64,000 nucleotides of DNA from contig JAUSBK010000009.1 in assembly GCA_030652115.1 (NCBI GenBank), forward strand, positions 29,375 through 93,374, given 5' to 3'. Of the stretch, positions 17,573 through 26,857 are shown one piece after another; the first letter of the stretch is position 1, and each line of letters starts with the position of its first letter. Under the pieces are notes generated by a model. That model saw only the letters and a list, made by a program, of their open reading frames with translations. It was not told where the DNA came from and did not search any database. The position numbers were made by a program, and so were the translations under genes. The DNA comes from Coriobacteriia bacterium (lineage in GTDB: Bacteria; Actinomycetota; Coriobacteriia; Anaerosomatales; Anaerosomataceae).

Positions 17573-18421
17573 TCACGACAGTCCTAAAGGCTTGCGGTAC
17601 ACACGCTCGCGACCGCTGACCAGTTCGAAACGCTTCGCCAGCGCCGGTGCCAACCGCTCCGAACGACCGAGAACGAGGTAGCCCCCCCGAGTGAGGGCCT
17701 CCCAGAACGACTCGATCAGACGTGACTGGTCGCCGTGGTTGAAGTAGATGAACACATTGCGGCAGAACACGACGTCAATCCCGTTTATCGGCGGGTCTTC
17801 GAACAGATTCAAGTACTGGAACCTGGTGACCTTCGCAATCTCGGGCTTCATGCGGAAGACTTCGCCGTCAACATCGACATACCGGTGTCGGTCGGAGGTC
17901 GGTATCTGGTTCAGCAGCCGCACGGAGTACTCCCCCCGCTTCGCTACGGCGAGGGCCTTGCGATCGATGTCCGTCCCGATCACGGAAAGCATCGCGTCGT
18001 TCGACCTCGTCCGGACGATCCCGTCGAGCATGGACATCGCGAGCGAGTAGGGCTCCTCCCCGGTCGCACACCCTGCCGACCACAGTCGCACGAGCCGCTG
18101 CTTGCGCGACTTCTTCGTCGCAAGCAGTGACGGCACCACCTGGTCCCGAAACAGCGCGTAGACCGTCGGGTCGCGGAAGAACTGCGTCACGTTGATCGTG
18201 AGCGTGTCGAGCAACTTTGCGTACTCCTCAGGATTCCCATCGAGGTACGCCGAGTACTGCTTGTACGTGTGCAGCCCGAGCGCGTTGAGCCGCACCGCGA
18301 CCCTGCGGGCCACGTAGTTCTCACGGTACTGAGAGAGATCGAGACCACGCTCGGAACGGACCTTATCGAGCAGCCGGCTGAGGTTGCCCCTGTATGCGGG
18401 ATCCGTTGTCTGCTCGGGCAT
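17573..18421 (-). CDS. cheR: Chemoreceptor methyltransferase CheR
   Basis: 282 residues. N-terminal helical CheR_N domain, then SAM-binding domain with LWSAGCATGEEPYSLAM and the CRNVFIYFN motif. Methylates receptor glutamates, opposing CheB. First gene of the chemotaxis operon; ATG preceded by GGGAGGAGA. The 93-base divergent gap to the L,D-transpeptidase gene must hold the operon promoter. Confidence 0.95.
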   Translation of the reverse strand: MPEQTTDPAYRGNLSRLLDKVRSERGLDLSQYRENYVARRVAVRLNALGLHTYKQYSAYLDGNPEEYAKLLDTLTINVTQFFRDPTVYALFRDQVVPSLLATKKSRKQRLVRLWSAGCATGEEPYSLAMSMLDGIVRTRSNDAMLSVIGTDIDRKALAVAKRGEYSVRLLNQIPTSDRHRYVDVDGEVFRMKPEIAKVTRFQYLNLFEDPPINGIDVVFCRNVFIYFNHGDQSRLIESFWEALTRGGYLVLGRSERLAPALAKRFELVSGRERVYRKPLGLS

Positions 18422-18514
18422 CCGCCGCGTCGTCTCCTCCCGCGCACTTCACGAAAGACGTTCCCCTGAGTAGAATATGCGGAACTACGCCCACCGAACC
18501 CTGGGGGACCGATC

Positions 18515-19552
18515 ATGCACCGTGCGTCACTTCCACTACGTATCATCGCACTCATCGGTGCTATCGCGCTGTTCATTCTTGCGGGCGGCGGCGCGTTCGC
18601 CGTTGCCGACGACTACCTGACACGCGAGATCCTCCCCGACGGCGCGACTGTGGCCGGCGTGGAGGTGGCCGGGCTCACGCGCGACGAGGCTCGCGCACTG
18701 GTCGAAGCAGAGGTGGCCCAGCCCCTCGCCGAGCCGGTAACGGTCACGTACCGCGACCGCTCCTTCACGCTCGACGCCGGCTCGATGATCTCGGTGGACG
18801 TGGACGGCATGGTCGAGACGGCATTCGAGCCCAGGGCCCAGTCTGCGCTCGTCAACCGTGTCGTGGACCGCGCGCTCCAGCGCGAGACCGGCGGCGACGC
18901 CGAAGTGGCCCTGTCCCTCGACGACGCCCAGATCGCAGCATGGCTCGACGAGGTCGCCGCATCCGTGGACACGACGCCGCAGGACGCGACCATGACGGTC
19001 GAGGCCGACAAGATCGTGCTCGTCCCGTCCCGCACCGCAGAGACTGTGGACCGCACACGTACCACCGAGATGCTGGAAGATGCGCTCACCCAGGGCGTGA
19101 AGACCGTCGAACTCTCGGTCACCTACACGGAGCCTGCGGTGACGGAGAGCAGTCTCGGCCCCGCGATCCTGGTCGACCTCTCCGAGCGCAAGCTCTACCT
19201 CTACGATAAGGGCGCGCTCGTGAAGGAGTATGGCGTCGCAGTGGGCGCCCCCGGGTTCTCGACACCGCGCGGCAACTTCACGATCGTGCTCAAGCGCTAC
19301 ATGCCCACATGGTCCAACCCGGGTTCGGCGTGGGCCGCAGGCATGCCCGCGTCCATTCCGCCGGGCCCGAGTAACCCCCTCGGAACGCGGGCGCTCAACC
19401 TCGACGCGCCGGGCATCCGCATCCACGGCACCAGCAAGGACAGCTCGATCGGCACCGCCGCGTCACACGGGTGCATGCGCATGCACCGGTGGGACATCGA
19501 AGACCTCTACGATCGCGTCGAGGTCGGCACGCCGGTCTTCATCGTCCGCTAG
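18515..19552 (+). CDS. L,D-transpeptidase with N-terminal PG_binding_4/VanW-like region
   Basis: 345 residues. An uncleaved or cleaved hydrophobic N-terminus (IIALIGAIALFILAGGGAF) anchors or exports it. Residues ~40-205 form a repeat-like extracellular region (VAGVEVAGLTRDEARALVE). The YkuD catalytic domain (~215-345) has the HGTSKDSSIGTAASHGCMRM signature with His and nucleophilic Cys. Forms 3-3 cross-links in peptidoglycan or attaches proteins. Its end overlaps the DUF3343 gene end by four bases. Confidence 0.94.
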   Translation: MHRASLPLRIIALIGAIALFILAGGGAFAVADDYLTREILPDGATVAGVEVAGLTRDEARALVEAEVAQPLAEPVTVTYRDRSFTLDAGSMISVDVDGMVETAFEPRAQSALVNRVVDRALQRETGGDAEVALSLDDAQIAAWLDEVAASVDTTPQDATMTVEADKIVLVPSRTAETVDRTRTTEMLEDALTQGVKTVELSVTYTEPAVTESSLGPAILVDLSERKLYLYDKGALVKEYGVAVGAPGFSTPRGNFTIVLKRYMPTWSNPGSAWAAGMPASIPPGPSNPLGTRALNLDAPGIRIHGTSKDSSIGTAASHGCMRMHRWDIEDLYDRVEVGTPVFIVR

Positions 19553-19806
19553 CGCCTCCGGGACACGCGGTCCCGCATCTCCACCTCGCCGCCGGGCTCA
19601 AGCCCCGAAGCCTTGAGCGCTTCGAGCGCACTCGCGCGCTCGGCGATCGGAACGCGCACGGCGAATCCGCAGAGCGAACCGAGGGCGCGCGGCGTGGGGA
19701 TGAGCACCACATCGACCTCGGCTGCGATCAGCACTTCCTCGGCACGGATCGCTTCGTGAGTGCCCTCGAAGCCGAAGACGGCGAACGCCTCCCGCTCCGC
19801 GCTCAT
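19549..19806 (-). CDS. DUF3343 protein, putative Se/S carrier
   Basis: 85 residues. Typical DUF3343 layout: FGFEGTHEAIRAEEVL at the start, IPTPRALGSLCGFAVRV in the middle with the conserved Cys. These proteins are repeatedly found beside SelD, desulfurase-like enzymes and molybdenum hydroxylase genes and are suspected sulfur/selenium carriers. Last gene of the Moco operon; its start overlaps the desulfurase-like gene stop by 4 bases. Confidence 0.85.
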   Translation of the reverse strand: MSAEREAFAVFGFEGTHEAIRAEEVLIAAEVDVVLIPTPRALGSLCGFAVRVPIAERASALEALKASGLEPGGEVEMRDRVSRRR

Positions 19807-20957
19807 CGGCAGAGTTCCCGCATGGCGGCCACAGCGACGTCCACGTCCTCGTCGGTAAGGTTCCAGCCGACGCTGAAGCGCAGCGCGCCCGAGTCGCTCG
19901 TGCCGACGGCCTCGTGCGTCCAGGGCGTGCAGTGCAAACCGGCGCGAACGGCGATCCCCCAGCGACGGTCGAGCGCGAATGCCATCTCGTCGGGAGCGAG
20001 CTTCTCGTGGACGACGCTCACCACGGGCACGCGTTCCTCGGCGATCGGCGGTCCGAGCACGGTGACCCCGGGGATGTCGCTCAGGCCGTGGTACAGCCGC
20101 CGGGTGAGCTCACGCTCGCGCGATCGGATCTCTACGGCGTTCGCCGCGAGATAGTCGGCAGCGGCACCCAGGCCGGCGGCGGCGATGACGTTGCCCGTCC
20201 CCGCCTCGTACCGATCGGGACGGACGCGCGGCTGCTCGATCTCCTCCGAGCGCCCGCCGCTTCCTCCCTGCACCAGCTCCCTGGGATCGAAACCGGGCGC
20301 GAGGTACAGCACGCCGATCCCCTGTGGGCCGAGCAGACCCTTGTGGCCCGGCGCGACGTAGGCGTCTGCGCCGAGCACGCCGAGCGCGAGCGGAAGGTGC
20401 CCTGCCGCCTGAGCGCCGTCCACCACGACGATCGCGCCGTGCTCGTGCGCGATGTCCACGATGTCGCCGATCGGCTGGATGGCACCGGTCAGGTTGGAGG
20501 CATGCTGACAGACGACCATCCGCGTGGGCGCGGCAGCGACAGCGCGTTCGATGTCGTCCAGATCGATCCGACCCTGCGCGTCGACAGGCACTCGCGCTAC
20601 CTTGACCCCGGATGTTGCGAGAAATGCGAGCGGACGCGCGACCGCGTTGTGCTCCACGGACGACACGACCACCCGGTCGCCCCGCTTGAGCGTTCCTTTG
20701 AGCACGAGATTGAGCCCGTACGTGCATCCAGGAACAAAGGCCAGGTCCCGTGGATCGGCGATGCCGATGAAGGCCGCCACCTGCGTCCGGGCGTGCTCCA
20801 CTGCGCGAGCCGCGGCGAGCGCCAGCGAATGCGCGCTACGGCCGGGATTGCCGCCCGCGACGTCCATCGCGCCCATCATCGCCTCGGCCACCACAGGCGG
20901 CTTCGGCCACGACGTGGCGGCATGGTCGAAGTAGCGGATGCGGGGCGTGTCGGTCAT
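19803..20957 (-). CDS. Cysteine desulfurase-like PLP enzyme (CsdB/SufS type)
   Basis: 384 residues, aminotransferase class V. PLP Lys in APGHKGLLGPQGIG, His in SSVEHNAVARPL, active-site Cys in RAGLHCTPWTH. Liberates S or Se from cysteine/selenocysteine as enzyme persulfide. Placement between mog and DUF3343 inside a Moco operon suggests it supplies sulfur or selenium for cofactor maturation rather than Fe-S clusters; that role is inference from neighbours. Confidence 0.88.
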   Translation of the reverse strand: MTDTPRIRYFDHAATSWPKPPVVAEAMMGAMDVAGGNPGRSAHSLALAAARAVEHARTQVAAFIGIADPRDLAFVPGCTYGLNLVLKGTLKRGDRVVVSSVEHNAVARPLAFLATSGVKVARVPVDAQGRIDLDDIERAVAAAPTRMVVCQHASNLTGAIQPIGDIVDIAHEHGAIVVVDGAQAAGHLPLALGVLGADAYVAPGHKGLLGPQGIGVLYLAPGFDPRELVQGGSGGRSEEIEQPRVRPDRYEAGTGNVIAAAGLGAAADYLAANAVEIRSRERELTRRLYHGLSDIPGVTVLGPPIAEERVPVVSVVHEKLAPDEMAFALDRRWGIAVRAGLHCTPWTHEAVGTSDSGALRFSVGWNLTDEDVDVAVAAMRELCR

Positions 20958-20960
20958 CGG

Positions 20961-21440
20961 TTAGCCGTGCCCCCCGCCGGCAATCATCTCGACCGCGTGC
21001 TCGAGTTGATCGGCGACGATGCCGAAGCTCTCGCGCGCACCCTTCTCGCTGCCCGGCAGGTTGACGATGAGCGTGCGGCCCCGCTGCGCCGCGACCGCCC
21101 GTGAAAGCATCGCCCGCCTGGTGATGGCGAGGCTCATCGAGCGGATCGCCTCGGCGATACCGGGCACCTCGCGGTCGGCGATCGCGAGCGTCGCCTCCGG
21201 GCACTGGTCGCGAGGCGAGAGGCCGGTGCCGCCGGTGGTGAGCACCACGTCGCAGCGGTCCTCGTCGGCCATCCGCACCAGCGCCGAGGAGATGGCGTCG
21301 GCGTCGTCCGGGACGATCGCGTAGGCGGCCGTCTCCCAGCCGCGCTCCTCACTCAGCGCGCGCAGCGCCGCGCCCGAGGTGTCGTTCTCCTCGGTTCGCG
21401 TGTCCGAGCACGTGAGTACTCCGATCCTGAGCACAGCCAT
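20961..21440 (-). CDS. Molybdopterin adenylyltransferase, MogA/MoaB family
   Basis: 159 residues. MoCF-fold motifs LTCSDTRTEENDTSG and TTGGTGLSPRDQCPEAT are clear. Activates molybdopterin by adenylation before MoeA inserts metal. Two bases from the MOSC gene stop. MogA versus MoaB cannot be separated by eye, so no symbol is given. Confidence 0.92.
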   Translation of the reverse strand: MAVLRIGVLTCSDTRTEENDTSGAALRALSEERGWETAAYAIVPDDADAISSALVRMADEDRCDVVLTTGGTGLSPRDQCPEATLAIADREVPGIAEAIRSMSLAITRRAMLSRAVAAQRGRTLIVNLPGSEKGARESFGIVADQLEHAVEMIAGGGHG

Positions 21441-21441
21441 C

Positions 21442-21882
21442 TTAGGAAGCCGCCTCCACCACGATCTCGTCGCCGACGTTCACCGGGCCACCTTCGACAA
21501 CGACGGCGAAGATTCCTTCCTTCGGCATGACGCAGTCGCCGGCCTGGTAGTAGATCGCGCACTTGGTGTGACACTCCTTGCCGATCTGGGTGACCTCGAG
21601 GAGTGTGGCGCCCACGCGCAGGCGCGTGCCCACGGGCAGCGAGACCAAGTCGATGCCGCTCGTGGTGATGTTCTCGGCAAAATCGCCGGCATCCACGTCC
21701 AGTCCCTTGGCCTGCATCTTGGCGATGGACTCCTCGGCCAGAAGGCTTACCTGCCGATGCCAGTCGCCTGCGTGCGCATCGCCGTCGAAGCCGCGATTCT
21801 CGATGAGCGTGCCGGCCGCGCCAGGCGTCTTGCGCACCGTCTTCTTCGCGGAGAGGTTGACCGAAGTCACCGTCGCTGCCAT
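21442..21882 (-). CDS. MOSC-domain protein
   Basis: 146 residues from the ATG at 21882; the frame stays open further upstream but there it overlaps moaC. Carries the MOSC core: RGFDGDAHAGDWHRQVSLL, then GKECHTKCAIYYQAGDCVMP with the conserved Cys residues. MOSC domains of Moco sulfurases bind molybdopterin and carry persulfide sulfur; stand-alone forms are commonly embedded with moaC and mog as here. Confidence 0.92.
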   Translation of the reverse strand: MAATVTSVNLSAKKTVRKTPGAAGTLIENRGFDGDAHAGDWHRQVSLLAEESIAKMQAKGLDVDAGDFAENITTSGIDLVSLPVGTRLRVGATLLEVTQIGKECHTKCAIYYQAGDCVMPKEGIFAVVVEGGPVNVGDEIVVEAAS

Positions 21883-21884
21883 TG

Positions 21885-22394
21885 CTAGTCCTCCTTGGGG
21901 GTCTTGCGCGGGACGTCTTGCCGTTCCCAGGTGCCCGAAGCGCCGCCGGTCTTCTCGAGCAGGCGCACCGAGGTGATCTCCATGCCGCGGTCGACCGCCT
22001 TGCACATGTCGTAGAGCGCGAGCGCGGCCACCGACGCAGCCGTGAGCGCCTCCATCTCGATACCCGTCTTGCCGTCGGTCTCGACCACGGCGGTGATACG
22101 CACCGCGGAATCGCACGGCTCGAGCTCCACGCTTGCGTGCGTGATCGGCAGCGGGTGGCACAGCGGGATCAGATCGCTCGTGCGCTTCGCGGCCTGGATG
22201 CCGGCGATGCGCGCCACGGCGAAGACGTCGCCCTTCGGCGCCCGGCCCTCGACGATCATCGCGAGCGTTTCGGGCTGCATGCGGATGAGCGCTTCGGCCA
22301 CCGCGCGCCGGTGCGTGACCGGCTTGTCGGCCACATCGACCATGTGTGCGGCACCGTGCTCGTCAAGGTGCGTGAGGTGCGAGCCGTCCTTCAT
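21885..22394 (-). CDS. moaC: Cyclic pyranopterin monophosphate synthase MoaC
   Basis: 169 residues. Signature [30 protein letters not shown] and the catalytic Lys in [11 protein letters not shown]. Converts the MoaA product to cPMP in the first stage of Moco synthesis. ATG at 22394, overlapping nothing; 1 base from the moaA stop. The C-terminus has a short extension ([14 protein letters not shown]). Confidence 0.95.
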   Translation of the reverse strand: MKDGSHLTHLDEHGAAHMVDVADKPVTHRRAVAEALIRMQPETLAMIVEGRAPKGDVFAVARIAGIQAAKRTSDLIPLCHPLPITHASVELEPCDSAVRITAVVETDGKTGIEMEALTAASVAALALYDMCKAVDRGMEITSVRLLEKTGGASGTWERQDVPRKTPKED

Positions 22395-22395
22395 G

Positions 22396-23418
22396 TCAGC
22401 CTCCGATCTGCGACATGCGTCGCACCGTGCCGAGCTGCATGTGATGCCCCTCGGGCTTGGCCGCCAGCGCTTGCTGGATGATGTCCCGCACGTCGGCATC
22501 CGTCCCCGCGCGCAGGACGCCGCGGACATCGATCTCCTCGTCGGAGAAGAGGCACGTCCGCAGCTTGCCGTCCGCGGTCAGACGTAGCCGGTTGCACTCG
22601 CCACAGAAGTGATGCGAGAGCGGCGAGATCACGCCGATCGTGCCGAGCGCCCCGGGGAACTGGTAGTAGCGCGCGGGACCCCAGCCGCCGGGCGCGTCAT
22701 CGCGCGCCACCGCCGTGAGCTCGCCCAGCCCCGCGGCTGCCCCGTCGGCGGCGATGCGCTCGAGGATCTCATCTGTCGAGACGTGGTCACCCTCGCTCCA
22801 TCCGTCCGCCTCGGCGCTCGTGCACGAATGCTCGCCCACGTCGCCGACCGGCATGTATTCGATGAAGCGCACGTGCAGCGGACGATCGAAGGTCATGCCC
22901 GCGAAGCCGACGAGATTCTGGTCGAGCGAGCGCACGACCACCACGTTCAGCTTGACCGGATCCATACCCACCTCGAACGCCGCTCCGAGCCCGTCGAGCA
23001 CGTCGGCGAGGTTCCCGCCTCGCGTGACCCGCTTGTAGACCTCGGGGTCGAGGGTGTCGAGAGAGATGTTGATGCGCTTGAGGCCTGCTTCGGCCAGGTC
23101 GGCCGCATACCGCCGAAGAAGCGTGGCGTTGGTGGTGAGCGCGATCGCCTCGATCCCGGTGGTCTCGCGCAGGCGGCGCACGTGATCCACGATGCCACGC
23201 CGCACGAGCGGCTCGCCGCCGGTGAGGCGGATCTTGCTGATGCCCTCACTTGCAGCGACCGCCGCGAATCGCTCGATCTCCTCGAAGGAGAGGACCTCCT
23301 CGTGCCCTTTCCACTCCACGCCGTCGGGCGGCATGCAGTAGACGCACCGCAGGTTGCAGCGGTCTGTGACGCTGATGCGCAGGTAGTCGATCCGTCGGCC
23401 GAACGCGTCAGTCGCCAT
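22396..23418 (-). CDS. moaA: GTP 3',8-cyclase MoaA
   Basis: 340 residues, radical-SAM enzyme. N-terminal 4Fe-4S ligands in [17 protein letters not shown]-terminal second cluster around [20 protein letters not shown]. The usual C-terminal GG tail, needed by MoaC coupling, is present (QIGG). Starts the pterin synthesis from GTP. Overlaps the mobB end by 11 bases. Confidence 0.96.
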   Translation of the reverse strand: MATDAFGRRIDYLRISVTDRCNLRCVYCMPPDGVEWKGHEEVLSFEEIERFAAVAASEGISKIRLTGGEPLVRRGIVDHVRRLRETTGIEAIALTTNATLLRRYAADLAEAGLKRINISLDTLDPEVYKRVTRGGNLADVLDGLGAAFEVGMDPVKLNVVVVRSLDQNLVGFAGMTFDRPLHVRFIEYMPVGDVGEHSCTSAEADGWSEGDHVSTDEILERIAADGAAAGLGELTAVARDDAPGGWGPARYYQFPGALGTIGVISPLSHHFCGECNRLRLTADGKLRTCLFSDEEIDVRGVLRAGTDADVRDIIQQALAAKPEGHHMQLGTVRRMSQIGG

Positions 23419-23932
23419 GGGGGCTGCCCTTCAGGAACGTCGCTTCCACCAAGTCGGCCAGCCCCTCGGCATCGTCCAGACCGAAGACCGGCACCTCCCC
23501 CAGATCGATCTCATCGTTGTCGGTGACGAGCGCGAACAGCTCGGCCGCTTCGCACACGAGCTCGGTCGAGCGGGCGCGCCGCGATACCTCGATGCGCACG
23601 TTGCCCGCGCGGCGGTAGCCCTCCGTGAGCAGGATGTGCACGTCGTTGGCCAGCGCGAGCAACTCATCGAGCGAGGCCTCATGATCCATCGTGCGCACCA
23701 TGCCGAGCTTCGAAGGCGTGCTCACGAGCGTGACGGCTGCGCCGGCCTTCGCATGGCGCCACGAGTCCTTGCCGGGCACATCGATGTCGAAGTCGTGGAC
23801 GTGATGCTTGACGCTGCCCACGCGGTAGCCGCGCGCGACGAGCGCGCGGATCAGCCGCTCCATCAAAGTCGTCTTGCCCGAATCGCTCTTGCCGACGACG
23901 GAGACGACAGGGATGCCCGCCCCGGAGGTCAC
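23408..23932 (-). CDS. mobB: Molybdopterin-guanine dinucleotide synthesis protein MobB
   Basis: About 174 residues. P-loop VVGKSDSGKTTLMERL close to the start, then SVKHHVHDFDIDVPGKDSWRHAKAGA, which is diagnostic. GTP-binding helper of MobA. The GTG at 23932 right after the upstream stop is used; another GTG at 23965 inside that gene is possible. Confidence 0.92.
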   Translation of the reverse strand: MTSGAGIPVVSVVGKSDSGKTTLMERLIRALVARGYRVGSVKHHVHDFDIDVPGKDSWRHAKAGAAVTLVSTPSKLGMVRTMDHEASLDELLALANDVHILLTEGYRRAGNVRIEVSRRARSTELVCEAAELFALVTDNDEIDLGEVPVFGLDDAEGLADLVEATFLKGSPHGD

Positions 23933-23933
23933 G

Positions 23934-24155
23934 CTAGAAGCACCCGAGGTCGCAGTTGTGGACACGCACGCCGGCTGCGTCGGCAGCGGCGCCCGCGACT
24001 TTGTACGGCACTCCCTGGTCCTCGGCGAACTTCCGCAGCACGGGGCAGGTGATCTTGCCGTTCTCGTCCGCCTTGGCCTTGATGGCGTCCTTCATGTCGT
24101 CGGTCACCTGACCGGCCCACCTGGGGTCGGCGAACTTCTGGTTCTCGCTGCTCAT
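23934..24155 (-). CDS. Small conserved-looking Moco-operon protein with Cys-rich tail
   Basis: 73 residues from ATG at 24155, whose ATGA overlaps the moeA stop. N-terminal half is charged (WAGQVTDDMKDAIKAKADENG); KITCPVLRKFAEDQGVPYKV resembles a small helix-turn-helix; it ends RVHNCDLGCF. A Cys-Leu-Gly-Cys-Phe tail at the very C-terminus suggests metal or persulfide binding. I recall similar short proteins in Mo/W gene clusters but cannot name a family with certainty. Confidence 0.7.
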   Translation of the reverse strand: MSSENQKFADPRWAGQVTDDMKDAIKAKADENGKITCPVLRKFAEDQGVPYKVAGAAADAAGVRVHNCDLGCF

Positions 24156-25393
24156 GCCGTACCTTCTTCCATGTCGAGTCGGATGCACATCACCGACGTG
24201 CCGGCGGGGACGAACGACTCCCCCTCCGGCAGCGATATCAGGCAGTTGCCGCGATGCATCGCTGTCAGCAGCGCCGAGGACTGGTTGCCCGAGACTGCGG
24301 CCGAGTAGCTCCCGTCGCCGCTTGCGGTGAGTCGTCCGCGCAGGAAGTACCGCCGGTCCGCCTTCTTCTTCACGTCGTGCGTGAGCGTCGCCACCGCACG
24401 CGGCCGTGCGAGCGACGTGTAGCCGGCCATCTTGCGGATGGTCGGGCGAACGAACATCTCGAACCCGACCATCGTCGAGGTGGGGTTGCCCGGCAGGCCG
24501 AAAAACGGCGTCCCGTCGATCGTGCCGAAGGTCTGCGGCGCGCCCGGGCGCATGGCGACCCGCCAGAAGTCGAGCTCGCCGATCTCCTCGAGAACCTTCT
24601 TCACTACGTCGAAGTCGCCCATCGAGACACCGCCGGTGGTGACCATCAGGTCGAACTCGGACGCCCGCGAAAGCAGCGCCCGGGTGTCGTCCTCGTTGTC
24701 GCGCGCCACGCCAAGGACGTGCGGCTCCCCGCCTGCCTGAAGCACCTGCGCGGCGAGCGAGTGCGAGTTGGAGTTGCGGATCTTCCCCGGCCCCGGCTTC
24801 TCGGTGACCTCCACGAGTTCGTCCCCGGTGGAGACGATGGCGACCCGGGGACGGCGCCGCACCATGAGCTGGTCGTGCCCCACCGATGCCGCCAGCCCGA
24901 TCGCCGCTGGACCGATAAGCTCGCCGCTCAGGAGAACGGTCTCACCGGCGCGGACCTCCTCGCCGCGGCCCCGGATGTTCTCGCCGGGTTTGGCCGTCGC
25001 GAGGATCTCAACCGTCCCGCCGGCACCGCCGGCGTTCTCTCCCACCCGCGTGAGCTCCACCTTCACGACCGCGTCGGCTCCTGTCGGCACAGGAGCACCC
25101 GTCATGATGCGTGCGGCCTGCCCCGGACCCACGGACCGTTCTGGCGCCACACCCGCCGGGATGTGCTCGATCACGTCGAGCTTCACCGGGGTGTCGTCGC
25201 TCGCGCCTGCGATGTCGGCATAGCGAAGCGCATAGCCGTCCATCGCCGAGTTGTCGAAGGGCGCGACGTCGATGTCCGAGATCACGTCTTCGGCGAGCAC
25301 GCGTCCAAGGGACTCGAGGAGCGATACCCGCTCCGGCTCGAGAACCGGGATGCGCGACAGAACCTGCGCGGTCGCCTCTTCGACGGTGATCAC
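24152..25393 (-). CDS. moeA: Molybdopterin molybdenumtransferase MoeA
   Basis: 413 residues. GTG at 25393 overlaps the upstream fdhD stop (GTGA) and has GAGGAGG before it. Domains I-IV are evident: FDNSAMDGYALRYAD, GENIRGRGEEVRAGE, TGDELVEV, TTGGVSMGDFD and PGNPTSTMVGF. Inserts molybdate or tungstate into adenylated molybdopterin. With tupABC in the same operon, tungsten may be the metal used. Confidence 0.95.
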   Translation of the reverse strand: MITVEEATAQVLSRIPVLEPERVSLLESLGRVLAEDVISDIDVAPFDNSAMDGYALRYADIAGASDDTPVKLDVIEHIPAGVAPERSVGPGQAARIMTGAPVPTGADAVVKVELTRVGENAGGAGGTVEILATAKPGENIRGRGEEVRAGETVLLSGELIGPAAIGLAASVGHDQLMVRRRPRVAIVSTGDELVEVTEKPGPGKIRNSNSHSLAAQVLQAGGEPHVLGVARDNEDDTRALLSRASEFDLMVTTGGVSMGDFDVVKKVLEEIGELDFWRVAMRPGAPQTFGTIDGTPFFGLPGNPTSTMVGFEMFVRPTIRKMAGYTSLARPRAVATLTHDVKKKADRRYFLRGRLTASGDGSYSAAVSGNQSSALLTAMHRGNCLISLPEGESFVPAGTSVMCIRLDMEEGTA

Positions 25394-26796
25394 GAGTGTG
25401 CCTCCTCGCTCGGGATGATGCGCTGCGGGTTCGTGTAGACGACCAGTTTTCCGCCGCGGGCGTACCCCACGAGCGTGATAGCGGCGCGCTCGGCGACCTC
25501 GGCGGCCAGATCGGTGACCGCCGTGCGTGACGCAACCACCGGGACGCGCGCCTTGGCGGCCTTCACGGCCATCTCGTAGCTGATGCGGCCGGTGGTGAGC
25601 AGGAGCCCGTCTTGGGTGGGGGTGCCGTCGAGCCACGCGCGGCCGAACAGCTTGTCGAGCGCATTGTGCCGGCCCACGTCCTCACGCATGAGCACGAGCT
25701 CGCCGTTCACGCCGAGACCGCAGGAGTGGACGCCGCCCGTGTCGCGGTACGCCGCCGCCGCACGGGCGAGCTGGCCCATGAGGTCGTAGATCACATCCGG
25801 CGACACGGTGGCCGAGGAAACGACGGGCTCCACGCCACGCGCGTGCCCGACCGACGCGAAGGTCACGCCCTTGCCGCACCCGGAGGTCACGTAGCGCTTG
25901 CGCTCGGCCACGTCGGCTGGCGCTTCCTCGCGACTGCGTACGTACACGAGTCCGCGCTTGTGGTCGATGTCGACACTCTCGAGCGCGTCGCGATCGGTGA
26001 GGAATCCTTCGGAGACCAGGAAGCCGATGCCCAGGTCGTCGAGATCCTCGGGCGTGCTTTGCATCGTGGCGATCTCGTCGTCATTGAGGAAGATCGTGAT
26101 CGGCCGCTCGGAAGGCATCCCGCGCTGTCGGCGCGCGCCCACCTCGATCACCGAGACGCGCGGAGCGGCTGTGGATACGTCGCTCGCGGCCTCATCGCGC
26201 ACCTCGAGGAGCTCCTCGGGGGTGTTGACGTTCACAAGACTGCGCAGCCCAGGATCCACCCGGCGCAGGGTGTCGAGCGACACCTCGACGGTCTTGACCT
26301 TGGGCAGGATCGCGACCAGCCGGCGCCGACCCGACTCAAGAACGCGCCGCGCCTCCGGCAGGCAGCTTGTGTGGTAGAGCGCGAGCAGCGGCTCGGGGCC
26401 CTTCTCGGAGGTGGGAAGCACGACTTGCGCGCCGTCGCGCGCGTCCCACAGCGCGCGAATGACCGAAGGCTCGAGCCACGGCATGTCGGCTGCGAGTGCG
26501 AGCACCCACTCGTCCTCCGACCGCGTGAGCGCGGTGACCAGGCCCCCGAGGGGTCCTTGGTAGGCGACCTCGTCGGCGAAGACGGCTACGTTGGCCGGCA
26601 GGCCGGCCTCAGCGATGGCCTCGGGGCGGTTCGTCACGACGATCACGTGGGCGCACACCTGCGCGGCGATGTCCGCGACGCGCGCCACCAGCGACTCACC
26701 GTCGAACTGCAGCAGCGTCTTATCGACGCCCATCCGCTGCGAGCGGCCGCCCGCCAACACCGCGGCGGTCACCGGTATGTGTGTGGTGTCGTTCAC
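25390..26796 (-). CDS. mobA-fdhD: MobA-FdhD fusion protein
   Basis: 468 residues. Residues ~1-205 are MobA (LAGGRSQRMGVDK, PLGGLVTAL, ADMPWLEP), which adds GMP to the cofactor; ~215-468 are FdhD, the sulfurtransferase that moves sulfur to the formate dehydrogenase cofactor. FdhD marks are LVSEGFL, YVTSGCGKGVTF, the catalytic-loop Cys, and DVGRHNALDKLFG. E. coli FdhD has CxxC here; this one keeps only the first Cys. A physical fusion couples guanylation and sulfuration. GTG start with GGAGG. Shows that the cell makes a formate dehydrogenase-like enzyme. Confidence 0.92.
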   Translation of the reverse strand: MNDTTHIPVTAAVLAGGRSQRMGVDKTLLQFDGESLVARVADIAAQVCAHVIVVTNRPEAIAEAGLPANVAVFADEVAYQGPLGGLVTALTRSEDEWVLALAADMPWLEPSVIRALWDARDGAQVVLPTSEKGPEPLLALYHTSCLPEARRVLESGRRRLVAILPKVKTVEVSLDTLRRVDPGLRSLVNVNTPEELLEVRDEAASDVSTAAPRVSVIEVGARRQRGMPSERPITIFLNDDEIATMQSTPEDLDDLGIGFLVSEGFLTDRDALESVDIDHKRGLVYVRSREEAPADVAERKRYVTSGCGKGVTFASVGHARGVEPVVSSATVSPDVIYDLMGQLARAAAAYRDTGGVHSCGLGVNGELVLMREDVGRHNALDKLFGRAWLDGTPTQDGLLLTTGRISYEMAVKAAKARVPVVASRTAVTDLAAEVAERAAITLVGYARGGKLVVYTNPQRIIPSEEAHS

Positions 26797-26857
26797 TCAA
26801 CCTCCATCGCGAGTGCCGGCCCGCGAGCCCGAGCACGAGCGTCGGGCAACTCTCGTA

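Noticed and set aside
21883..22161. Upstream extension of the MOSC gene
   Set aside because: Lies inside moaC in another frame; the ATG at 21882 precedes the conserved domain.
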